Below are positions 9,401 to 14,645 of a stretch of 64,000 bases of DNA, piece by piece. Position 1 is the first letter of the stretch; the number at the start of each line of letters is the position of its first letter. The position numbers were made by a program, and so were the translations under genes. Origin of the DNA: Chloroflexota bacterium (GTDB lineage: Bacteria; Chloroflexota; Dehalococcoidia; JACVQG01; JAHKAY01); the NCBI GenBank assembly GCA_018825785.1, contig JAHKAY010000038.1:1-64000 (forward strand). The letters are read 5' to 3'. The notes under the pieces are model-generated. The model was not told where the DNA came from and searched no databases. It worked only from the letters and a program-made list of their open reading frames with translations.

Positions 9401-9463
9401 TTTTCGGAAGAGCAGGCAAGGCAAGAGGCTCAGCGATGTTTGCGATGTGACCTGGAAACATGA
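6401..9463 (+). CDS. Fusion of thioredoxin-like ferredoxin, NuoF and GltD/NfnB-like flavoprotein
   Basis: One 1020-residue chain holds three modules. Residues 1-100 are a thioredoxin-like [2Fe-2S] domain (C10, C15 and TGCHGFC). Residues about 130-530 are NuoF, with the FMN/NADH motifs GLRGRGGAGFPTGRKW, NADEGDPGAFMD and GAGAFVCGEETAL and the [4Fe-4S] motif SCGKCAPCRLG. Residues from about 540 to the end are GltD/NfnB-like, with an N-terminal Cys-rich cluster region (SPCQHTCPVG, CGRICHHPCERRC), an FAD site VAVVGAGPTGLAGA and a second nucleotide site VGVIGGGNVALDAAR. Such combinations occur in electron-bifurcating NAD(P)H enzymes. I start at ATG 6401, right after the nuoE stop. It probably receives or delivers electrons for the MetVF reaction encoded next; the flow direction is inference. 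Confidence 0.88.
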   Translation: MGNHRTIYVCQGTGCVSGRSDAVFEALKMEVARQGLRDTRVDFTGCHGFCEQGPNVVIEPDGIFYTHVEEGDAAGIVASHLREGKPVERLFYHDPVTGEAIPHYAHINFYKRQQRLILRHCGHINPEKIDDYIASGGYRALRKALLEMTSQEVIDEVTKSGLRGRGGAGFPTGRKWQFCRSAPGSPKHVICNADEGDPGAFMDRSILEADPHAVIEGLIIAGYAVGANTGYVYVRAEYPLAVKRFRIALEQARERGFLGQNILGSDFHFMVHIREGAGAFVCGEETALIASIESRRGMPRPRPPFPAQSGLDGKPTIINNVKTLASVPIVIDRGADWFASIGTEKSKGTAVFALTGKIANSGLVEVPMGTSLATIVFDLGGGIPRGKQFKAVQTGGPSGGCIPVQFLDVPVEYESLAKLGSIMGSGGMVILDESTCMVEIARYFLSFTQAESCGKCAPCRLGTRQMLDILTRITKGKGRDEDLDTLRTIATVVKECSLCGLGQTCPNPVLSTLNYFREEYEAHIKEKRCPAAVCDALMISPCQHTCPVGINVPKYVAHIAAGEYLEAIETIRERNPFPAVCGRICHHPCERRCRRGELDDPVAIRSLKRFAADWYFDHVAELPDPKPFPRTKGQKVAVVGAGPTGLAGAYYLAQMGYAVTAFEALPVGGGMLSVAIPEFRLPRDVIQKEIDHIAKRGVEIRYNTPINVNFTVDDLKKQGFEAVFIACGAQRSQRIGIPGELEDIRGFYYGLRFLRDVRIGKEVPVGRRVGVIGGGNVALDAARTSLRIGAEEVNIYYRRSRNEMPVTEVEYDEAVAEGIRVNFLVSPTRIVSDNWKATGLQCIRMRLGEPDERGRRRPIPIPGSESFVEADTVIAAVGQAPDLSFLPPESALERTRLETLVISSNTLATNLPGIFAGGDFATGPGMVIDAIAAGRRAAIAIDKYLKSDASRVEMYDLRAGGAGEVTPGVEEETWEAKPRLEMPLLPAPERKTSFKEIEMGFSEEQARQEAQRCLRCDLET

Positions 9464-9476
9464 CGGGAGGGAGACC

Positions 9477-10121
9477 ATGAAGTCTATTACCAGGCAAAAG
9501 CCTTTTGAAGAGATCGGACAGCAACTGGAGGGTTTCCCCAGAGCTTTCCTCGTGGGCTGCGGCACCTGCACCACCATGACCAAGACTGGGGGAAGAGAAG
9601 AGGTGCTGGCTATGAAAGACCGCCTGCAAGGCGCGGGCAAAACGGTCACCGGCTGGACGATTATCCCCACAGCTTGCGACGAGATGACGGAGGTGGCCCT
9701 AAAGGAAAACGATACCTCTGTTCAGCCGGCGAACTGCATCCTGGTGATGGCCTGCGCTTTGGGAGTCCACCGGGTTTGTCTGTATGTCAACAAGCCGGTC
9801 CTTCCGGCGCTAGACACCCTATTCATAGGCATGGAAGACACGCCGGGCAGTTTTCGTGAGGTTTGCGCCCAGTGCGGCTGCTGCGTCTTGGGCGAGACCG
9901 CCGGCATCTGTCCTATTACCGCATGCCACAAGCACCTGCTAAACGGGCCCTGTGGTGGCACAAACAACGGTATGTGTGAAGTTGACAAAGAAAAGGATTG
10001 TGCTTGGACTCTCATCTATCAGCGCTTGAAAGAGCAGGGACGGCTGGATTTGATGCGGAAGTACCATCCCACCAAGAATTACCAGGTGGTGCCTAGGCCA
10101 CGAATGGCCAGGGTCCAGTGA
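9477..10121 (+). CDS. metV: MetV, zinc-finger partner of methylenetetrahydrofolate reductase
   Basis: This 214-residue protein has the MetV signature: an N-terminal CGTCTTM and a C-terminal Cys-rich stretch with QCGCCVL, GICPITAC, LNGPCGG and GMCEVD. MetV accompanies MetF in acetogens, where it carries iron-sulfur clusters or zinc and links MetF to an electron donor. Start is the ATG at 9477, behind a GGGAGG ribosome site. It overlaps nothing, follows the NuoF-GltD fusion by 13 nt and precedes metF by 15 nt, so all are in one operon. This placement is the main reason to treat the upstream flavoprotein/Mo-protein set as a redox partner of MetF. Confidence 0.88.
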   Translation: MKSITRQKPFEEIGQQLEGFPRAFLVGCGTCTTMTKTGGREEVLAMKDRLQGAGKTVTGWTIIPTACDEMTEVALKENDTSVQPANCILVMACALGVHRVCLYVNKPVLPALDTLFIGMEDTPGSFREVCAQCGCCVLGETAGICPITACHKHLLNGPCGGTNNGMCEVDKEKDCAWTLIYQRLKEQGRLDLMRKYHPTKNYQVVPRPRMARVQ

Positions 10122-10136
10122 ACAAGGAGAAAGAAC

Positions 10137-11045
10137 ATGCCGCAGAGCTTTAAGGAAGCAATCAGATCAGACAAATTCGTGGTGACCAGCGAGGTCGCCC
10201 CGCCAAAAGGGACGAATATCGAGAAGATGTGTCACCATATCGACCTCCTCAAGGATAAGGTGGATGCCATCAACGTCACCGATCACCAGAGCTCGGTAAT
10301 GCGCTTTCCGTCCCTTGGCGGCTGCCTTTGCGTAAAGGAGAGGGATGGCGAACCCATACTCCAGATGACCTGCCGCGACCGCAACCAACTGGCCCTTCAA
10401 GCCGACCTTCTCCTGGCCTATGTCCGCGGTATTAGGAATGTCCTCTGCCTTACCGGCGATTCCATCGTGGTGGGCGACCACAAGCAGGCCGCTGACGTCT
10501 TCGCCCTGGATTCGGTGCAACTGTTGCACGCCATCCGGCAACTGGAGTCGGGAAAAGACCTGGGGGGAAACGACCTGGATGGGACGGTGCAGTTCTGCGT
10601 CGGAGCCATAGTAACCCCTGAGGCACGGCCCATCGAACCCCAGCTTATCAAGTTTGAAAAGAAGGTTGAGGCTGGCGCTGAATTCTTCCAGACGCAGGCG
10701 GTCTACGACTTGGACAATTTCCGCCGGTTCATGGAGTATGCCCGCAAATTCCCGGTGAAGGTGCTGGCGGGGATAGTCTTGCTTTCCTCGGCCAGGATGG
10801 CGAAGTACATGACCGAGAATGTCCCCGGCATTTTCGTCCCCCAACGCTTGATCGACGAACTAGCCAGCGCCCCCAAAGGCCAGGCCCTCAATAAAGGAAT
10901 CGAGATCGCCGGCCGGATGATCGCTACCCTGAAGAAGGAGACGATCTGCGACGGAGTCCACATCATGGCTATAGGCCGGGAGGAAGTAGTCCCGGATATC
11001 CTGGCCGCCGCTGGGCTATCTCCCCAGACGATAACTCCGTCTTGA
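10137..11045 (+). CDS. metF: Methylenetetrahydrofolate reductase
   Basis: This 302-residue TIM-barrel flavoprotein reduces 5,10-methylene-THF to 5-methyl-THF, the last THF-bound step of the Wood-Ljungdahl methyl branch. Visible family features are the N-terminal VTSEVAPPKG (catalytic Glu), INVTDHQSS, the FMN/FAD-binding RGIRNVLCLTGD and the FFQTQAVYD stretch. There is no NADH-specific extension, so it fits the short acetogen type that gets electrons from MetV and partner proteins. It has an AAGGAG-like ribosome site before ATG 10137. It is the last gene of the operon; about 340 bp without a gene follow. Confidence 0.92.
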   Translation: MPQSFKEAIRSDKFVVTSEVAPPKGTNIEKMCHHIDLLKDKVDAINVTDHQSSVMRFPSLGGCLCVKERDGEPILQMTCRDRNQLALQADLLLAYVRGIRNVLCLTGDSIVVGDHKQAADVFALDSVQLLHAIRQLESGKDLGGNDLDGTVQFCVGAIVTPEARPIEPQLIKFEKKVEAGAEFFQTQAVYDLDNFRRFMEYARKFPVKVLAGIVLLSSARMAKYMTENVPGIFVPQRLIDELASAPKGQALNKGIEIAGRMIATLKKETICDGVHIMAIGREEVVPDILAAAGLSPQTITPS

Positions 11046-11250
11046 ATCTAATCATACTCTATTATGAATATGGACTTGGTCGTCGATCTCACTCAGCCGA
11101 GAACCAGCAACGCCCTACCTCTACTAGAACTCCGCTACCGCCGGCTATCAGAAGCTTCATTTGGCTCCAGGTCGCAGGGCCGATGGCTGAAACATTAGCG
11201 AGTTGTTGCCCGGTACGTCGGCTAAACAACAGTCAGTTTCGTTCTGTTCT

Positions 11251-11339
11251 CGTTGACCCCCACACGCGTGGGGACGATTGGGGGAATTCCCCGACACACA
11301 AGAATATATGGTGTCCACCCCACACGCGTGGAATTGTGA
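11251..11339. CRISPR. Two-unit relic resembling a type I-E CRISPR array
   Basis: The core CCCCACACGCGTGG occurs twice, at 11259-11272 and 11319-11332, 60 bp apart. In the first unit the core is a near-perfect palindrome flanked like type I-E repeats (29-bp repeats, 32-33 bp spacers, period about 61). The second unit loses the last G run. No cas gene is in the window and no third unit is visible. It may be a decayed array end or a chance palindromic pair. Confidence 0.35.
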
Positions 11340-11344
11340 TATCA

Positions 11345-11378
11345 TAAGCGCAGCCAAGCCGATTTGGAGAGGGCGAAG
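11345..11378 (+). repeat. 34-bp direct repeat, copy 1, upstream of the cold-shock gene
   Basis: This segment begins TAAGCGCAGCCAAGC and ends GGGCGAAG. It matches 11611-11644 at 30 of 34 positions. It ends inside the AAGGAGGTG ribosome site of the cold-shock gene. Confidence 0.7.
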
Positions 11379-11388
11379 GAGGTGTCAT

Positions 11389-11607
11389 ACGGCTAAGGGC
11401 ACAATCAGACGGCTAGTGGCAGACCGCGGCTTTGGGTTTATCAAGCCAGAAGTGGGACAAGACCTCTTCTTCCACCGCAGCCAGCTTGAAGGGGTGGACT
11501 TTGGTTCCCTCAGAGAAGAGCAAGAGGTAGAATTTGAGGTTGGAAAGGACCCTAATGATCGTCCCCGGGCGCTGAGGGTGAGGCTGGCTCCACCGAAGGG
11601 GGAATAG
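11389..11607 (+). CDS. Cold-shock-domain protein with an ACG start codon
   Basis: This is a single cold-shock domain of 72 residues that binds single-stranded RNA or DNA. RNP1 reads RGFGFI and RNP2 LFFHRS; the fold runs from AKGTIRRL to RALRVRLAPP. A perfect AAGGAGGTG stands at 11376-11384. The codon at the right distance (11389), followed by GCT AAG GGC, is ACG where relatives have ATG-GCT-AAG. The nearest in-frame ATG is at 11308, upstream of the ribosome site and in an unconserved region. So the true start is either the ACG (non-canonical, weakly used) or an ATG lost by mutation or base-call error. The gene is flanked by two copies of a 34-bp repeat. Confidence 0.75.
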   Translation, partial: TAKGTIRRLVADRGFGFIKPEVGQDLFFHRSQLEGVDFGSLREEQEVEFEVGKDPNDRPRALRVRLAPPKGE

Positions 11608-11610
11608 CGC

Positions 11611-11644
11611 TAAGCCCAGCCAAGCGGATTTGGAGACGGCAAAG
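11611..11644 (+). repeat. 34-bp direct repeat, copy 2, downstream of the cold-shock gene
   Basis: It starts 3 bp after the cold-shock stop codon and matches copy 1 at 30 of 34 positions. It reads TAAGCCCAGCCAAGC at its start. No ribosome site follows this copy. Confidence 0.7.
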
Positions 11645-11901
11645 AATAGCCTCAGGGGTCAATCGGTTGTATGGGCCTGGTAGTATCGTCATGTGACAGA
11701 GTGGCTGGATGGCATACAGCCAAGAGTCCGAATCCCTGCTATCCGCTTCAACTCTGCCGCTGTTTCCAGAGCGGGCCGGTAACTGAAGCCTATGCCGGCA
11801 TGGTATTCATGGACCCCAAGTCGGTAGCCAGTCTCACCCCTTGCTCTGGCACTTCAAAGGTTAGGCAACGGCGCATACGCAGGTGTTCTCTGCAAAGGGC
11901 T
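11645..11901. other. Stretch without recognisable gene
   Basis: I see no gene, RNA or repeat here. A plus-strand frame (from 11671) stays open but has no family resemblance, no good ribosome site and runs antisense into the lipoprotein genes. The stretch may include decayed sequence downstream of the short lipoprotein gene. Confidence 0.5.
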
Positions 11902-12099
11902 CTATACTATGTTCGGCCCACTGCTGTGATAAAAAAGGGATTCCATACGGAGGTCTTCTCCCTCAACACGCACCCTCTGCCCCACGGACAGGAAGAACTC
12001 ATCGTCCAGACGGACGCCGACCTCGCTCTGGCCGGGGCTGCAGGAGGCGAGCCAAGCCATCATCAGCAGGACGGGCGTTACAGCCACCCACAACTTCAT
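11902..12099 (-). CDS. Short lipoprotein, probably truncated
   Basis: These 65 residues begin with a signal peptide, MKLWVAVTPVLLMMAWLASC, whose lipobox is LASC, followed by a small domain fragment with EFFLSVGQRVRVEGEDLRM. That fragment resembles the first strands of a beta-rich lipoprotein domain of unknown function that usually continues for another 60-80 residues. Here the frame stops after SSGPNIV, so I suspect a truncated gene. It lies just after the Hint lipoprotein on the same strand and may be co-transcribed with it. The ATG at 12099 starts the signal peptide; an upstream GTG at 12144 would add a non-signal extension. Confidence 0.45.
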   Translation of the reverse strand: MKLWVAVTPVLLMMAWLASCSPGQSEVGVRLDDEFFLSVGQRVRVEGEDLRMESLFYHSSGPNIV

Positions 12100-12143
12100 A
12101 GCTGCTCTTATCCAGGCAGGGCCCTTGACCCATTCCCCCGGCA

Positions 12144-13151
12144 CTAGTTGCCTGCCAGGGTGCTTCTGAGCAGGACCCCGTTCGCCCAGTAGAGACCGGT
12201 GGAACCGGAGGGCAAGAGGTCGTAGGTCTCAACCCAGTCGTAAGGCACATACTCCATCGCCACCACCAGCGCCCTATCCAGCATGTCACCCACCTGGAAA
12301 TCGCCCAGGGTCCGTCCCTCAGCCGTGGGGTGGCCCGGCGAGGCCGTCAGTGTGCGGCCGTCGTTCAGCCTCAACCTCACTACGCGGAAGGACCCGGGCA
12401 CCGGGGTCACCCCGGTCTCGAGCACCACCGCCGGGGTCCGCTCCATTGCCCCGTCACGCGTCCACACAGACATCCCCGGCCGCAACTGCTCCACCGGCAC
12501 CGGACCGCTGGGCGTATCTATAAGAGTACCCCTTGCCAGGCAAATGGGATAGGTGTTAAAGCTGGGTTCTCTTCTAATTACGGTTATCTGGCCCGAGGGC
12601 GTGGTGGTTCCCTCGATACGCCACCCCTGCCCCTCTCCGATCCTGAGGGTGAAGCTGTATACGCCTCCCGAAGCGGTCATCTGCACCCCTAAGCTGAGTT
12701 TCTTGTGCTCGCGGTAGATACGGACCTTCTCCTCAAGAGTGTACTCAGCCTTGCTGGGCAGGCCAAGGCGTTGCAGAATCGCCTCAAATTCGGCGCTATC
12801 TGCCCTGATGGTAGAAGACTGTTCCTGGGCACTTCTCTCTTCTTGCCCCTCTCGTGGCACCGGCCAGAAGTCGGGGTCCACATAGAATACCTCTCCAAAG
12901 TTGTCGATGAGGCGGTATTTCAGCTCGGGCACCGAGTATGTGACTTGGGGGGTTGGAGCAGACGTAGGAGCAGGAGTAGCAGTGGGTGTCCCTGTCCCCA
13001 CCGGAGTTGTAGTGGGGGCAGGCGTTCCAGTGGGTGTTGGAGTCCAGGTTGGGATGGGAGTAGCAACGGGCGTCGGCGCTGGCTGGGTGCATCCCAATGG
13101 AATGAGGACAAGAACTGCGAGCAGCATCAACCATTTCACCGCCCCTTTCAT
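12144..13151 (-). CDS. Lipoprotein with a Thr/Pro-rich stalk and a C-terminal Hint domain
   Basis: This 335-residue exported protein starts with a lipoprotein signal peptide (lipobox LGC, Cys at about 21). About 45 residues made almost only of T, P, A, G and V act as a wall-like stalk. A middle region of unknown fold follows (about 75-205). The C-terminal 125 residues are a Hint (hedgehog/intein) domain: CLARGTLIDTPSGPVPVEQL, a TASPGHP block B with the usual Thr-x-x-His, and a final VETYDL strand. There is no C-terminal HN splice junction, so splicing is unlikely; self-cleavage before the Cys is possible. Chosen start: ATG 13151, with GGAGG just upstream. It is divergent from the ABC transporter operon. 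Confidence 0.75.
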   Translation of the reverse strand: MKGAVKWLMLLAVLVLIPLGCTQPAPTPVATPIPTWTPTPTGTPAPTTTPVGTGTPTATPAPTSAPTPQVTYSVPELKYRLIDNFGEVFYVDPDFWPVPREGQEERSAQEQSSTIRADSAEFEAILQRLGLPSKAEYTLEEKVRIYREHKKLSLGVQMTASGGVYSFTLRIGEGQGWRIEGTTTPSGQITVIRREPSFNTYPICLARGTLIDTPSGPVPVEQLRPGMSVWTRDGAMERTPAVVLETGVTPVPGSFRVVRLRLNDGRTLTASPGHPTAEGRTLGDFQVGDMLDRALVVAMEYVPYDWVETYDLLPSGSTGLYWANGVLLRSTLAGN

Positions 13152-13450
13152 CACCTCCACCTCGTGTCGGTTCATTTTACCGTTTCGCGCGTGACCACCG
13201 CAACATCGTGCCGGACGGCACAATTCTGTAATCGGGATGCCGTGCCCTATGGCAATCTCCCGTATGGCAGCCCTTCACCAGCACACAGTCTTGAAGCGCC
13301 GGGTGACTTGGGGCGGTTGTCCTGGCTTTGGGCTGGTCAGAACTCCAGCCCTTGGGGCCCACTCCAAGGCGTGCGTCCGTAGCCGCTCAAGAGAGAGTCG
13401 AACTGTCCCTGAATACATATCTGGAGGTGTGGGTGGTTCAGAGCTGGCTC

Positions 13451-13479
13451 TTGACAGCGAATAGGGGACTCACTATGAT
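13451..13479 (+). promoter_or_regulatory. Promoter of the LolD/FtsX operon
   Basis: TTGACA (13451-13456), a 17-bp spacer and TATGAT (13474-13479) form a near-consensus sigma-70-type promoter. The ABC ATPase start lies 32 bp downstream with a GGGAGGGAAGG ribosome site. Confidence 0.7.
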
Positions 13480-13511
13480 GCCAGCGAATGCTGGGCCGGG
13501 AGGGAAGGTTT

Positions 13512-14210
13512 ATGGAAGAGCCTATTATCAAAGCGACTGGCGTTCAAAAGGTCTACGACACCGGCAAAGTGAAGGTGCATGCCCTCCGTGGTGTGGACCT
13601 GAGCGTCCAGCGGGGCGAGATGGTGGCAGTAATGGGGGCTTCGGGGTGTGGCAAGACAACGCTACTCAATGTGTTGTCAGGGCTAGATGACCTCAGCGAA
13701 GGCACGGTGGTCATTGATGGCCCTCCCATTCACCAGATGTCTGATGCCAGGCGCACCCGCTATCGGGCCGAGAAGATGGGCTTTGTGTTCCAGGCCTTCA
13801 ACCTGTTGCCGGTCCTCAGCGCGGTTGAAAACGTGGAACTCCCTCTGCTTGTGGCTGGGGTGAAGGCGGGAGAGGCCCGGCGGCGTGCCCAGGAGGCCCT
13901 GGCAATGGTGGGCCTGGCCGGGCAGTCCAGCCAGCGCCCTGCGGAGCTGTCAGGAGGCCAGCAGCAGCGGGTGACCATTGCGCGTGCCCTGGTGAATGAG
14001 CCGGCCATCGTATGGGCCGACGAGCCCACGGGGAACCTGGACAGCGAGACCTCTTATGAGGTGATGAACCTGCTGTGCCGGCTCAACAAGGAGAAGTCCC
14101 AGACCTTCATTGTTGTCACCCATGACCTGGCCGTCGGCCGCAGGGCGGACCGGATCCTCCGGATGGCCGATGGGATGATAGTGGAGGAGCTTTTCCCAGG
14201 TGGCGGGTAG
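13512..14210 (+). CDS. ABC transporter ATPase, LolD/MacB type
   Basis: This 232-residue nucleotide-binding subunit has Walker [10 protein letters not shown], the signature LSGGQQQR, Walker B with [10 protein letters not shown] and the switch His in VVTHD. The GNLDS motif and the partner FtsX-type permease two genes downstream place it in the LolD/MacB family, which couples ATP hydrolysis to movements of a membrane-bound extracytoplasmic domain. It works in lipoprotein release, peptide or drug export, or cell-wall signalling. I use the ATG at 13512 ([10 protein letters not shown]) over the in-frame ATG at 13488, because of the ribosome site between them and the promoter at 13451. Confidence 0.9.
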   Translation: MEEPIIKATGVQKVYDTGKVKVHALRGVDLSVQRGEMVAVMGASGCGKTTLLNVLSGLDDLSEGTVVIDGPPIHQMSDARRTRYRAEKMGFVFQAFNLLPVLSAVENVELPLLVAGVKAGEARRRAQEALAMVGLAGQSSQRPAELSGGQQQRVTIARALVNEPAIVWADEPTGNLDSETSYEVMNLLCRLNKEKSQTFIVVTHDLAVGRRADRILRMADGMIVEELFPGGG

Positions 14211-14255
14211 TACCCTTCCCTATCCGGAAGAAACAAGCAACTATGGAGGCGAGAT

Positions 14256-14573
14256 ATGTTTGCAAGGGTGACGCAGTTCGAGATCGACACGATGAGAATC
14301 AGCCTTGACAGCGCACTGGAGCGCTTCAGGCAACTGGTGATTCCAGCGGCGAAAAGGCAGGAGGGGTACGAGGGCCTGTACGTACTCCGCACGCCCGAAG
14401 GCAAGGGCCTCATCATGAGCCTGTGGGCGAGCGAGGAGGCGGCGAAGGTTGGCCTGGAGAGCGGATACTACGACGAGCAGGTCGCCAAGTTTATCTCGTT
14501 CTTTCGCGCACCGCCCGGGCGCGGCCACTACGAGGTTGTCTTCGCCGAGGCCCCTAGTACTGGAAGGGTGTAG
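14256..14573 (+). CDS. Dimeric alpha-beta barrel protein, antibiotic-biosynthesis-monooxygenase-like
   Basis: This 105-residue single-domain protein looks like the ABM / dimeric ferredoxin-like barrel superfamily. It opens with a strand (MFARVTQFEI), a helix with ERFRQLVIPAAKRQEGYEG, then LYVLRTPEGKGLIMSLWASEEAAK. That is the usual order of strand, helix, hairpin and the W-x-S/T-x-E-x-A motif. It has no signal peptide. Members range from small monooxygenases to stress proteins without known activity, so no reaction is assigned. It sits between the ATPase and permease genes of an ABC exporter and is probably co-transcribed with them. Confidence 0.65.
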   Translation: MFARVTQFEIDTMRISLDSALERFRQLVIPAAKRQEGYEGLYVLRTPEGKGLIMSLWASEEAAKVGLESGYYDEQVAKFISFFRAPPGRGHYEVVFAEAPSTGRV

Positions 14574-14645
14574 TCTTCGGCTCTTGGACCACTCGTTCAA
14601 CCTGACGATACAACACAGGCGGGCTGGAAGCCGCAGGAGGCGATA

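Larger units (their letters stand above)
11046..11388 (+). other. Intergenic stretch with CRISPR-like repeats and the cold-shock gene leader
   Basis: No gene is supported here. The stretch holds the two CRISPR-like repeats at 11251-11339, a GGGGGAATTCCCC palindrome at about 11280-11292, the first copy of a 34-bp repeat (11345-11378) and the ribosome site of the cold-shock gene. Reading frames crossing it have no recognisable product. Confidence 0.6.

Noticed and set aside
7889-9670. Long minus-strand reading frame opposite the NuoF-GltD gene
   Set aside because: It has no family features and lies antisense to a gene with clear domains; open only because of codon composition.
11671-12147. 158-codon plus-strand frame downstream of the cold-shock gene
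   Set aside because: No ribosome site or family resemblance, and it runs antisense to the lipoprotein signal peptide at 12099.
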